From Rhinopomastus cyanomelas (taxonomy: Eukaryota; Chordata; Aves; Bucerotiformes; Rhinopomastidae), in assembly GCA_013400115.1 (NCBI GenBank), contig VXBP01002579.1, positions 558,573-622,572 of the forward strand: a stretch of 64,000 bases of DNA, read 5' to 3'. Position 1 is the stretch's first letter; the number at the start of each line of letters is the position of its first letter. The notes under the pieces are model-generated. The model was not told the origin of the DNA, made no database searches, and was given only the letters and a program-made list of their open reading frames with translations. This document shows positions 1 through 14,200 of the stretch, piece by piece. Both the position numbers and the translations under genes were made by a program.

Positions 1-2129
1 AACTCTGTGAAGAAGAGCACAAGCTAAATTTAACAAGGAAGAAAACAGTGTCCAGTCCTAAGCTCACAAAATTAGTTTTAACTAGGCAGAGTAAACCCAG
101 CTTCATTGTGAGGATCACATCTTATCAGTGTCTCACGCCCATCTGGCCAGCAGACATAACAGATTAATCAGAAGCAGTGGGGTTGATCCATGTGTAATTT
201 TATGCACCCCATCTGCAAAAGAATTCCCAATTCTCTTTTAGAAGAGTCATGTCTCCTGGAATGAGCTATGTCATGTACTAGAATTCACTGATAAGGCCCT
301 GTCCCTCTGAACTCTGAGGTCAGCATGTGACCCCACCCCATCACTTAGCAGAGTTATCTTTGCAGCTCGTGTGAACAGCTGATTTATTTATCTTCTTGTG
401 CAAGGACCAACCTTAGAAACTGTAAGAACCATCTCTTTAAAGTCAAACAAAACATTAGCCAAAGATGTGGTGAATCCCAGTTTTAGGCATTTTAAGAGCT
501 AAATGAAAGCTAGAAGGATTTGGTCACAAGCAGCTCAACTCATAATAAATTGGAAAAGAAGATCTTGTGGGTTGGGTTTGTTGGTTCAGGCTGGGTTTTT
601 TTTGGTAGTATTTCAAACACCCACCCCAAGCCAAAAGACCGCTAACAATGTCTCTTCATTATCCTTCCCCATCAGATATACTGCATTCCTTGAACTTGGA
701 TTCTCCACTTCTCATGGGAGTCCTTGTGATTGTAAAGGTTCTTAGGCTCTCAAGCATCTCAAAATAGCTTTTGGGACAAACGAGGAATTACTCTATAGTC
801 TATTAATTAGAACAGTCTCTGGAGAAAGGGATTGTTGTCGGGTTTCAACCAACAGCACATTAAGTTACGTATAGCACGACGGCCTCACATGATGATGAAC
901 ACATTTGAGCAACTTCCCATAACCCAAGGGTTGAAGCATTTTACCTTCTGAAAGATGCCTACAGATAAGTACAAAGCTTCACCCTGAAAATGGTACTTAA
1001 TGGGTGGTAAAAAGAACAGCAAAAAGAAAGTGAGGTTCATGTTGCTCTGTTTCAAGAATATCTCAAAAATTCAAGGATCCAAAGCAAGCTTCGTTACTCA
1101 TCCCAGCAAAAATAATGAAAAGGCATACACCTCTAATCAAGTTAATGCTCTCCAAGTGCACAAATAACACAGGTCTGTAACTACATTAGTGGAGTAATAG
1201 GTTTTATTGGTTTTCTACAAAAGCACACTAAGGAAGGGACCTTTTTAATGCCCTGGGCTGTAGAATTTGTTATGCTAGGTCAGCCTAACGGGCTGCCAGC
1301 TGAACCGTGCTTTGCTTGAAACTAAGTAGATTCTGCAGAGGAAGATAAAGGTAACAGCAACGTGATGAAAAACGTTATTCCTTTGGAACCTGTATCAGTC
1401 ACTTTCCAAGAAGCAGATAATTTGTTAACTTACTCTATCCAAACGTCAACCCTTTGTCTTTCATAGCCAAATGAAACTCCTCTGCTCATGCACAAACAAG
1501 ACCCTAGGACGTAAGGTCAGACTCTGTCCATAAATATGTCCTTTCTAGTAGTTAGAAGATAAAACTGACACGGATGGTTAATGCTCATTCTGTGGAGCAT
1601 CAGATAAGCAGCTGGGCTCTAAGGGAAGTCATATGCCGTGGCTCCTTCGGCGTGTGCAGTACAGATGTGCCTATGGCTATTTCTGCAGTATCTCATATAA
1701 GCCACTACGGGAGACAGGATGCTGAAGTAGACAGGCCATTGGCCTACTTCCCTGTGGCAATTCTGATGTTTCTAATTAATTTCATTCATTCAAATTCCAG
1801 AGGCTGGGGAGGAATACAGTGTTCTAACCTTGCTTTGAATTTTGCTCAGGAATTTTTTTGGTCCTTTTACAGAAAAGCTTTTGAGAAAGAATTTCATTTT
1901 TTTCTTTAATAGAAGAATATTTAGCTGATGTAAATACTGACCCATCCAGGCTAAATTAAATACATCTGACAAAGAAAACTTCCTCTACAGATAACAAAAT
2001 GTACTCAAAATATTGGAACAAACTGTCACACGAGTATCACTATCAGAACTAACAAAGACACTGATAACTCTTGTATCAACAGAGACAAAAGTTTGGCTAC
2101 TAGAAAAGAGATGCAGAAACATTTCTTAC
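1..2129 (-). other. THBS2: THBS2 intron 20, partial
   Basis: It begins with donor GTAAGA at 2129 and runs to the window edge. I looked for the final coding exon (motifs MADSGPIYD, GGRLGLFVF, FSDLKYEC) on the minus strand and did not find it. No CR1 or other repeat is recognised. Confidence 0.75.
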
Positions 2130-2227
2130 TTTATTAATCCAGTTTTAGGCCTGTGAATCAAATGCCACCTGTAAGCAGTATAATCTTTCCAGCCAATGTT
2201 CTTGGGATCGTGCCACAACGTGCGCAC
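2130..2227 (-). CDS. THBS2: THBS2 exon 20: C-terminal domain, last coding exon in the window
   Basis: 98 nt, residues 1098-1129 plus two bases, phase 0 to 2. It reads VRTLWHDPKNIGWKDYTAYR, then WHLIHRPKTGLI and the split codon AA-. Acceptor GCTGTAG, donor GTAAGA. Found by matching the human protein, since it is too short to stand out alone. Intron 19 (2228-3117, 890 bases) shows nothing recognisable. Confidence 0.93.
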
Positions 2228-5200
2228 CTACAGCAGGAATACAACACTTTATTAGAAACAGACCGTGCCCCGGTATTTCTGCCTTGGTAATTGCACAGGC
2301 AGCCAAAGCTCATTTGCTGCAGAGCATGAAACTGAAAAATAGAGTTTTGCCTTTGATGGGATGATTTTATAGAGTGAAGAATTATTATCTTAGATTATTG
2401 AACAGTTATTTATCTGTAGTTTCATAGCTAGAGTCACTGAAGTCCATCACAGCACTGAACTTTCCTACCCCTGCTTGCACGCATACCCCCACATTGCCAG
2501 TTCACTGCTACTTTCCCTGTCCACACGAGTACTTCCAGGAGAAAAAGAGAGACTACAGAGCTTGCACAGATGTTGCCATGGCCTGCTCCTTGGAATCCTT
2601 CCACAGAAATCTGATGTGCAAAATTCCTATCCACACACAAAAGTCCAACAACATCATTTCCAAAAGGCACAAGTTTCTTCCATGGCTGGGTCCTACTTGG
2701 AACAGCAGCAGTTCTTCACTCTGTTTTAATGGGTTTTTTTTCCCCCTCTTTGGCTGCCACTCCTTACTAAGCTCTAAACCACATGCAATTCAAACAAGCT
2801 GGAATGCCAAAGAATCAAGTGCCAATACAGAGGTTACAAAGGATTTATGATAACTGAGACCTCTCACTCTTTTTTCTTTGGACCACATCACAGCTTTCCT
2901 TTTAAACGAGTGATTTTTCCCCTTCAGAATCTTCATACGTGTCATGTTTTCATTGAAACACAATGCAAATGTTAATATTGACACTAGTGCTGTGGCAATT
3001 GAACAAAATCTGATAAGCTTCTGCCAAAAAGCTTGGAAGAAAATGTCTTTTGAAACACCTCCCTGCTTTTAAAAATATTAGTCATGCACCGTTGGCCTGA
3101 AGTCCTAAATCTCTCACCTGTCCAGGGGTGTTGCCTGTGTGCCAGAGAGCATTTCTCAAGTGTTCACCAGCACCAGTTGTCGAATTCACTACTTTGAGTG
3201 ACACGCCAGAATAGCCGTAAGCCCTAGTGGGTTTGTCCTCCCAGTAGGTCTGAGTGACTTGCTTCCACATGAGAACATAAAATCTACTGCTGGACTGGTA
3301 GCCAAACACAAAGCCAGCATAGTCATCATCACGGTCTGTGTTAACATAGAACGTCCCACTGAAGTCAACAGAGCTGAACTCATCGTAGCCTGGGCGGGGG
3401 TGAAAGAGACAAACCATTCCGTTACGACGCTGCTTTTAATTTTGGCACGTACACCGTCCCCATGTGTCAGAGCTAAGCATGCAGAACCAAGAAGGTGTGT
3501 TTATCTACTCTTTTTTCTGCTTTCTTATCACCAGATCACTGGTTAGTTTTCCAAACATGATCTCCGACACCTGGTACTCACCTACAGCTATTCCAGGGTC
3601 AGAGTTGGCAGTCTGCACCAGCTCCTTGCCTTGGTGGCGAATAACCCAGTTGGGATCAATCTGAGCTGTTCCCTTGGGATCCAGGGGGACCATCTGGAAC
3701 TTTCTGAAATCAGTTTCACTGATGGCATTGTTTTCAGGGCAGACATCATAAATATCTGGGATGTTGTCATTGTCAAAGTCATCTTTGCAAATATCACCTC
3801 TGCCATCACCTATAAACAATGAGAATAAGCAAATGCAATTGTTAGCAATTTATCCAGCCCTCCCAGCTGCCTTTCCACTGAGGAAAGAAATTCGTGCAAC
3901 ACATGAGTACGTTATTCTCTTGTTTCTCAAAGGAATCAAGCTCCAAATGGCTCCAAAGAAACCTTCATTCTCTGCAAATCTCTTTCAAACATTGCTGGTA
4001 ATGACTGTAAGACGTAATCAACTTAGACCAGGGCCAAACTTGTTGTTAATAAAGCTGCCCTGTCACTGGTTTATGACAGTGATCAATCTGGTCCCAGTCT
4101 ATGCTGCTCTAGCATCAGGGTGGAAAAAGCTGGAAGCTTGCTGCGCTGATGTCATTTGCTGCACTGGTATTACATTTCCACTTAGATCTTTCCCAGATGT
4201 GGATACAAAGCCACATTTTAATGTGCAGAGTGTAAATAAATTCAACCAACAGCATTAAAGTCTTAATTTTCCTGTACACTACTAAATCCTTATGTACTGT
4301 TGAAGACACAACACTATTTCTTTGGACTGTTATCTCTGCTCCAAATTTCCTTCAGCAACAATCTATCTAAAATGCTTCAGACAGCAGAAGTGCCACCTTT
4401 ATGTCAAGAGGCAGTGGGGACACTACTGCAGTAAAATATGTACACGTGCTTGGTCTCACTCCTTATAAAATACGTAGCATTTCAGAAAAATGTAAATAAA
4501 AATAAAGAAGTACTGCATGCAGCAGGAGTAGTCTTGGATGAACAAGAATATTGACTTTTGTTAGGTGGTGGTTTTTTAGAGAACCTGAAAATACAACCAC
4601 ACAACTCAGCTATAGCTGTGCTCCCGCTCAGCTTTTTCACTACGCTCTGTACTTACTAAAAACTAAAAAAAAAAGCCAATTCTACTGTTATCCTGCTATT
4701 TAGTTACTCACTGTTACTCAGTGACAGACAATTGTGCAAGTGCTTGAAAATAAAGTAGAAAAACTTGTCTAGACAAGTACAGAAACAAAGTCACAAGTGT
4801 CTCCAACTGTTACTGCAGGAACCGCTGGGTATTACACTGGGCACTAACGTACAATCAGAACTGCCAGCCAGTTTGTTTCTATCCTCATGCAGCCAAGTAT
4901 CTGTTCTGTTTTATTTTTTAAAGTGTTTCTGACTGCTCTAAGAACATAGACATCAGCACAATGGGGAAGAGCGATGATCTACCTCACTCGGTATTGACCT
5001 ACTGCGGGATGCTTCACAGACAAATGGCAAAGCACATCAGCGTGGCTAACCAGTACAACTATCCAAGTATGAAGCTTTCAGACAGAAAGCAGAATGAATT
5101 TTAGGCAATAGCAAAAAACCCCCAACCAGTCAAGGGAAAGCTTAAGTGTTTAATATCTCAAAGACTTTCTGCAGTTCAGATACGTGGTAAAATGGACTCA

Positions 5201-8200
5201 TTTTCCACCCTGGCAATCGGCCATGGAGAACTCCAAGTCCCTAGCAGCTGTGTGCTCCTGCACCTGTTTGTCTTAGGACATACTGGAGAAAAGATAATAA
5301 ATTTCCAATTTTATTCCCTTTGCCAATATCAAAGAGATTATTCTTGAGTCACAGGAGAATCTAACTGAACTGTTCACTAAAAGTCCTGCTGATGCTCATT
5401 TGGTACTGAGCTACTGCTGACAACATCGATTCTCTGTCGAGGGAAGTGAGAAAGTGTTTGTTTACCCAGCCATGTCCAACAGCTCTTTCCAGGGCCTCGT
5501 CTTTATGTGCTCTAGCTCACATCTTCGAGAGCATGAGAGTATCTTTTGGCTCTATTCATTGCTTGTCCAAGATTTCTGTTGGATCTGTCGTTAATGACAG
5601 TGATGAGCTGGCTAAATGCCTACACCTATGCTTTTTGTGAACACTTTCTCCTTGCACAAATGATGTTGTCCTTGCAAGATTCGGGTGCTGGTTGGCTATA
5701 ACAAACTATCCCAGTTTGGGGTCATCCTTATTCTGTGCTAGTTCACAGATGGGCAAAGTACAAGGATGTTCCAAATATGTAACTGGATTGAAGGGTTAAA
5801 CAATTTAAGAACTACTACTGACTACCAAGCAGCAACTCCCAGTTGCCAGCAGTAGTCTTACCAGGAAATCAACCAAGGCTCAGCATTTTACCTTTCTAAA
5901 TGCACATAAAACCACATCTTGCAGGTACTCAATTCTGCTTTCAATTTCACCAGCGTAACCATGGAACAACTCCAGCAAGCTGTATAACATACGTTGCTCG
6001 CTTGTATTTATTGCAGGGGCCTTTACTTGCAGACATGTTATGGCAGTTTTCAAAGGATCATAAATGTTTTCTAAATTACATTTATGATCGTGAAACTACA
6101 GCTATTTTATTATTGAAACACTGCCAAGCACAGAAGAGGACTGTTTGAGAGAAACCAGCATCATTTTACCACAGATATGGAGGAAAGAACAGTTGTGCAT
6201 CCATGTTTTAAACTACGACATGTGCATCATTAATCGATAAGTAAAGCTACCTGGAAAGCTGACTTGAGAAAAGCTGCTCAGAAATCTTTCTCAAAACAGT
6301 TCACTGCCATTGAACTCCACGTTGTCTTAAACATCAAAAGCAGACTGGTTTGATCTGAAGTCTCTCTCTTCATCACTAATTCTCCAAGATCAGAAGTGCA
6401 GATCAGAAGATCTTGGATCTAAGAACTACATGAAGTTCCTATGACATTGTTCTTACCATCAGAGTCCTCCTGCTCAGGGTTGTATCTCAGGCGACAATTG
6501 TCTCTGTCATCTGGAACACCGTCATTGTCATCATCAGGATCACAGGCATCTCCTTTACCGTCTTTATCATGGTCAGCCTGGTTAGCGTTGGGGATGTAAG
6601 GGCAGTTATCCTGGTTGTTCTGGTGGCCATCTTCATCTATGTCCTCATTGTTGTCACACTGGTCACCAACAAGGTCATTATCTGCATCAGTCTGTGCAAA
6701 AAAAGTTAAAGACTAAAATTACCATTGTTACTTAACACAGAAGTACAGATAGCCTGGTAATGGATTTCTCAAGTGATAACAATCATGCCTAAAGCAGAAA
6801 CACCAGACTAACATGGCTACTTATTCTACTATTACTGAGTAAGAGTTGGCTCCCAGAACATCTCCAGAGTAGGTCTTTGGTCACAGCCTTCATCATTCTC
6901 ATTCTAGACCTCACAAGAAAGTGTTACTCTGGGCACCACGTTTTCTGATTGCTTCTGTCTTGGTGTTACTTATCTGCACATGGACCAAGACGCTCAGACA
7001 AACCAATTGCAGCCCTGAGGCTGAGTCACTTGCAATGGAGGAAGAAAACAGTTAAGAGTCCCGAAGTTGGATTAAAGGCATCAGCACTCTAATTCTCTTT
7101 TATCTGATAGAGAGAGATCTGGCAGCCTGAGATGTGAAAACGAGCAATGCAGATCCAGATCTTCAGCTCTACACTAAACAGTGACTGATAGCAATTCCTG
7201 TCGTCTTTTCTCTTCCCTCGTTCCAACATTACCATTAAGGAAACCGCCTGCAGCATTTACCTGGTCTGGATTATGCATCAATGGACAATTATCACACTGA
7301 TCACCAACTCCATCACCATCTGTGTCACTCTGGTCTGTGTTATAGACGTAAGGACAATTATCTCGTTCATTAAAAATATCTATGAGAGAACAAACAACAA
7401 AAGATTGAAGAAATCACAACGATCACAGACAGCCACAGACTGTAGAGCCACCAGTGAAGAAGCAAAGCTCTTGAGGGGTTCATAGGGTTTCTGATTACTA
7501 CAACATTATCACCTCTACATGAAATAGTGAAATAACTAATATTAGAAAGAAAAATTATTGTATCAATTCCACTTTTCATGCCCTGATAAAATCTTCTAGA
7601 TGCCTGCCTGGAAGGGATATAAAGAACCTTTATTACATGGTCCCTGGACATCCACAGACTCTTTTAGTCAATAACTTGGTAGTATTTTCCTTCAAATGCT
7701 ACCATGAGTAGTGCTACTACATGAAGAACTACCATGAGTACTAAAAACCTGATGATCGGATGGAAAATGGGACTTCAAAATGTTCAGAAGTTCAAGTGAA
7801 ATAAGCATCCAATATTTTAAGTTGTTACTAAAGGAAATACAAAATTAGAGTTCTTCAACTTCTAACACTTCAGGATTCTCATAAATTTGAAGTGCTGCAG
7901 AGATAATGATTTTTGAAAGACATGTAAGTGCTTTTCCACCTCCTTAATTCTGATCAAATCTGGTTCATATGAGCATGTAGATGAAATAAACACCTTTAAT
8001 AATATTTTAAGACGCTCAAAAATTGTGTATTTGGGTTCCAGTGGGCTTTGCAATATGTTCATAGAAAAACAGAGGAATCTCCTACAGAAACTGTCTTAAC
8101 CGCCTGGATGTTCTGAGGTTCTTTTCCCTCCCAAAAGAGGAAAAAAAAGTCAACAGAAGTGTTATATGAGACCCTGATTACTTTGGAACACAGATGAAGT

Positions 8201-11200
8201 AGGGAATTTTGTTAAAGACTGCACTGAAAAAAGAATTTCTTCTTATGACTTATTCCTCAATAACACCCATTGTAGACATCTAGGGACCTGACAGACAATT
8301 ATACTACACAGGACAGATGAACCTCAGTCTTGTCTTTATTCTCCTGCATTTTTGAGCTGCTAGACCCAGTACAGAAGCAGGTAGCCCAGCTTACTGAACA
8401 TAAAGTGTACGTGTGGAAGAGCAGCTAATTCTCAAAACTGAAAGCATACCATCTCCATCAATGTCCACAGCACACGAATCACCTTCCCCATTATTATCTG
8501 TGTCAATCTGAGCAGGGTTGTGCACATAGGGGCAGTTATCGCAGCGGTCACCAACTTCATCTTTGTCATAATCAAACTGTCGAGGGTTGAACAGAAGCGG
8601 GCAGTTGTCCTGGCAAAAAAGAAAGCATACAGAGTCCAGAATAAAAATCACAGCTCATCAGCCCACACCAGGAAGTGCTTGCTCTTCCTGTTCATCTTGG
8701 ACAGGGACAAATATCAAAACATGAATCCATTATTTCTGCAGCTTTGCCTATGCTGAGGATCTTGGTGGTAGTGGAAAGGCATCTGGACAGCCTGGCTCAC
8801 TGTCTCCTCTTGTGGCTTTTGTGCAAGGCATGCAAAATGTATTCCACATCTCACTAGGAGAGCAGCAGGCATTTAAAATTGGATCTGTACTCAGGTATTT
8901 CAACAAAACGTGTCCCAGTGACACGATCTAGAAACAATAACTCAGAACACGGCGCTAAATCAGGCCAACTTCAGCTCCATGGTGTATCGTTGGGAAAAAA
9001 CAGCTTGGTTAAACTGACCTTTTGGGACAAATAGTCTCACTTTTAAATCACACACTTTGATTTTTCAACTTAAACAAGGATTAATGTTTTTGTGAGTAAT
9101 ATTATGTTGCATAGATAATAAAATGGAAAAAGTTCCAGAAAGCAAAGTTACTGTGAAATATTCTCATTGACCCAGAATCTTTTGTACCTGAGATCACTTT
9201 TTTCCTAGTGGAATTGTGAGTCTTTCGTTTCAGTTTAGTCCCTAATTTGAAAGCCTGCCAAAACAAGAATTCCAGTGTTCCACATATCCCCAGATTACAC
9301 AGGGACATTTGCACAGACACACGGAAGTACTCAGTGTGGAAATCAAAGAAGAGTGAAACCAAACCAAAGCAGTAGGAATGTGGGTTACAACAGCATCATG
9401 GAATCCGAAGGGAGGTCATATGGAAAACATTGTTAAACTACTTTTCCTTTGCTAAAGCAAAAACGATTTACTAGAAATAATTTTTAGCACAACATTTGAC
9501 ATTTCTCAGAAATACATTTTATATACTCAGGAACAAAATGTAGAGGCAAGTCAACATTTTATAATGCTCATAAATTCTGGCTACATTTTTTTTCAAACGA
9601 GCGTACTAAATCTTGTTATCAAATGATTATTTGAAATACTACAAATAGATGCTGCATGAACACAGTTTGAAGCTAGCTTAAAGCATGTAGGCTCCCACTT
9701 AAAGGGATAAAGAAGAACAGTAAATTGCTAAAATGAGTTCACTCATGTCGAGAAAAGGCAGAGTGAGGTCCACTCTGGAGATACCTCTGTCCCTCTGCCA
9801 AATGTACAAGAACAGGTTTAGATTAACTGACTATCCTTCAGGTTCTGCGGGTGAATGGATTTCAGTCTTGTGGGCAAGGAGGAAAGTACAAACTGCACCA
9901 GGTACTTTCCTCCCTTCACTTCCCCTTGATGCTAGCTGTGTTTATGCCTATATTCATCATCATTTGTTTCCAATGTATTTACCAGTTTCTCACATACAAG
10001 TGACCTACTGTTCTCCCATGTCAGCATAAAAAAATCCAACATCACTTTTCCTCAGACTACTTTCATGTACTTAACTGAACCCAGAACTGATATGGAGATC
10101 ATACCTCAGCCCTAGGTTTCCCAGGCTCTTTACTTTGCACAGTGCTGCTCTCATTTGACTCAGTACTGCTTTAATCTGCACCAGATATCATTCAGGGAAG
10201 GCAGCACAGAGTAACTTAGCTGAAGCTCTGAACAATAAAGCTCTCTGTTGTAATGGTTTTCTAAGTAAACCCACATGTTTAGGTCAAATATACTGAAGAC
10301 AGAGTAATGCATCTTACTTTGTCATCTTCGACACCATCGTTGTCATCATCCTCATCACAGGCATCTCCTTTGCCATCTTTATCAAAGTCTTCTTGGCCCG
10401 AGTTCGGCAGAAGGGGGCAGTTATCCTGGCCAAAAGAAATAATCAATACATCATGCCTACATTATGTCAGAATGACTTGCCAGGGCAGAAGAGCTGATGT
10501 GGTACACCAGAGACTATAAAAGAACAACCAATCACCGACACATTCTGAAGTGTCTGTTTGCTGCCAAAGATCGTAGTTCATTTGCTGCTTTCATATTGTA
10601 ACGCGAGTGAAACGCATCTGTGAATCACTGCTCTTCCCAACTCTCCTTCTGTTCAAGGGATATTTCCAGTAAATTTTGATGGAACTACTTAGCAGAGAAC
10701 AAACACATCATGTGCACACACATGCAGTCTTACATCAACTTTTTATAGACAATTCATAAAGTATGTTTGAAGATAACATGAAACGACCAGGTTTGGTTGC
10801 CAAAAATATAAAGATGGAAGCCAGGAGATGATCTTTAGAAACAGTTGTTCATATGGAAAGTTGCTGGAACGTAGTAACCAACAGGTTTGGAAAACGTGTC
10901 TTTATGCTGCTCTGCAAAACAGTACCTTTGCACTCCAGTGCTCCTATGACTTTGAAAATAAAGGGCAAATGTACTTCTATGTTGTGTCTCAGCTTTGCAA
11001 TTAACTGTTTTACATCAGCCAGTCTTAGGTTACACTGGTAAAATCAGAAGTGAATAGTTTGCCGAACTTTTAACATGTATTGCATTAGAATTTACTAAAA
11101 TCAGCTACAAATGGATTGCAATTCTACCACAGGCTAAGAATAACTTCTTTATAAAAACCCACTCTGTTGTCTCACGTTTCTCACACCTCAAACCAAAGTG

Positions 11201-14200
11201 GAATCTGCTAACAGAGCGCAGAAATACTGTTTTTGTAACACATCCTACAAAAATCAATGTTGTTTCAGTGTTAGTGGTTCTAATAGCACAGATATTTTAA
11301 GTAGAAGTTAATTGGAAAATTTGTGACAAATATCAAAACCCCGATGCGACTCCAAATTCTTTGTAAGACATTTTTACCAAACACTTGTGAACAATCTGGA
11401 CTGTTCAACTCAACACGGGTTAGCAGTGAGAGCAAAACCATTTTTTGAAATAATGAAAGAAATGAGTCAAAGTTTGCTCAGTCAGGGGTGTGTGTGTATG
11501 CTTTTCTGTCTGTCTTCTCTATAAATTTGAGTAGCTTCATACAAATCAAGTAGTAAGGTGGAGACCTCATGGATAGCAAGCTCCTATAAGCTTTGCAAAA
11601 ACAGAGAGAACAGGGTAGAGGAGAGAGATTCAGTGCGTTCTGAAAGCCTCTTACAGGACATCAGAAAGAGACATGCTTCAGAAAGACACAGCTTCATTCT
11701 TGAGGCACAAAGCCACTGGAAACTAGGCTTCTTTCCCACATCCCTCAAGGGTATGAGGGATTGAATCTCCCATCGTCTCCCACTAAGATTTTGCAACAAG
11801 GAGACTCCTCCATCTAATTGCTCATATCTACCCTTATCTTAGGTTCCTGCTGCCAAAAGTTAACACAGGTGCTGCAGGCAGTTTTCACAGAGTGGGACCT
11901 GCTGAACTTTTTATAAGGAAGAGGTAGTCCAAGAAAGAATTTAGAACTGCAGACCTTATGTGGCTATCAATGTGTTACAAGCCTTGCAGTAGGATTTCAT
12001 ACTTGCCTGCACCCTGAGATGCCTGTTTAGTTCTCACTAGATGTGTGTTCCACTCCCACGTTTGGGCAGCTCCAGCTCACCGTGCTAACACTACTCCCAG
12101 GCATTCCAACTTTCTGTGTATTCTGAGTGGGAAGAAATCCAAAGCAGAGTACTGATTCTATGACTTGGTCTAGGTGATCCTGCTGTGGCAGGGGGATTGG
12201 ACTGGATGATCTTTCGAGGTCCCTTCCAATCCCTAGTGATTCTACTCTGGATTTCATCTTGGGAATCCCTGACTGGATCCAGAGTTCTGTGACTACACAT
12301 TTCACAGCATCTCCTAGAAAATGAACACGCTCTAACAGTCAAAGTCTAATGAAAAAAACCTACCAGCTTGATGCTGAAAAGTGTCAGTCACATCTGTTTA
12401 GGAAAAAGAGAAAATTTGGCTATGGTTTGGTCTTTTTATCCAGCCTTTCTACTTACCTTCACGCAATGGTATGTTGCATTAGCAGCACACACCAAGTTAT
12501 TATTAGGCCATCCATCCAAATCTGAATCCTCACCACAGATGCGTCCATCACCAGCGTAACCTGTCCTACATTCACATTTGTACATAGGATCACTGAAATG
12601 GCCCAGATAGATGCACTCTGCAGACTTATGGCAGCTGTGTGTCTTGTCCTTGCATGGATTCTCAGGTTCACAGACCTGGAACAGATGGAGAGTACTCACT
12701 GAAACCTGGTGATACTTGCAGCCAGCTCTGCGTGCCTCAACTTTGTCAAAATCAGGCCAGTTATTTAGAAGCTTAAAGACAGGAACTTTGTTTTTAATTG
12801 TGGTTAGGAAGCCAGAGTGCTCTGTCAGTTCACAACTCCAGACAACGTGTAGAATTGTAATTAAAAGTGTAAACTCCAGACAGTATGTATGTTTATTAAT
12901 TAAATCCCAGGGAAAACTAGAACACTATTCAACAAGCAATTAGAGTTATTATCATTTTCAGACCTCTATCTGCTTTCTTCCAGATGCCACTCAACCCCAG
13001 AACTAACTGCAACAGAAAGCAAAGTATTTTCAATCCTCTCCTTTAATGTTCTGCCAAGTGCCTGTCAGTTTACATGGACGATCTTCTTTTCTCATATCAA
13101 AGACACCCTAATGAATTCTCATGTTCCCCTCAAGTAAGTTCTTGTTAACTCTTTATCACTTTGCTTATTTTCTCTGACAATGCACGAGACTCTTACAGAG
13201 TTGTTTTACATTTAGACTTCTCATGTTGAACTAACCACAGACTGATTCTACAGCAACAACGAGACAGGACATCCATTTTAACATTTTCATCTTGTCTATC
13301 TAACTGAGGTCTTCAATATCACTTTTATTGCCTTCTGTCCTTCACCAATGACAGCTGTTGGCCCAATGGAATTTAGGGAGTAAGAATAAGTCTGATGACA
13401 CCACGTTAACAGCACTATATTTATGGAGAGAATTGTTCTGATTCTTCAGTTTCCAATCCCCGAAGTATACAATTATGCTTGAGAGAAAGGAGTGCAAAGC
13501 ATGGGAATGCCTGCTCTTGGCATTTTATACCCATTTGGTGCAACTGCCCACTTGCCTAGAGAAAATAAAACTCTTTAAAAAAAACACCCACAAAGGCTGA
13601 GTTTTGTTACTTGACCGAAAAATACCCTGAAAGAGCAGTTTTCTATTTCAGATTATCTTTCTTCAGTACCCACATTTATCACATTTTCATTTTCAGGTGA
13701 GCATCACTCAGTTTAATAGGCAAAAAGATCCCTTTGACATCACTTACTTGCTTCTCTGTCTTGGCAACTTCCAGCCCTACCCCATAGGGCTGACTTCCTT
13801 TATAGCGCGGGGGACATGGCAAGCAGTGGAATCCTGGGTTGGTGTTCACACAGCGATGGACCTGGTTCACCTTGAAGCAAACATCTGACACAGCAATACA
13901 CTGTAGGAAAAGAAAGAGCAAAAAAACCCGATCAGGTGGATGGATGCACAATTCCCAAATAACAAAATCTTCATGGTGATTTCCTCATGTTTGTTAAAAC
14001 AAGGCAGTACCTCATCAAGATCCTCACAGACAGTACCATTGCCAAGGTAACCTGCTGGGCATGGCCCACATGACCAAGACCCATCTGGGTAGCTGTTGCA
14101 TTCTGCTCCAGGAAAGCAAGGATTTGACAGACATCCATCTGGCAAAGACACAGGGAAGCGTAAATTAAATTAAGAGCATAAAAGTCATGCAAAAACTAAT

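Noticed and set aside
3761..4258. 165-codon plus-strand open frame
   Set aside because: It is the antisense shadow of THBS2 exon 18 running into intron 17.
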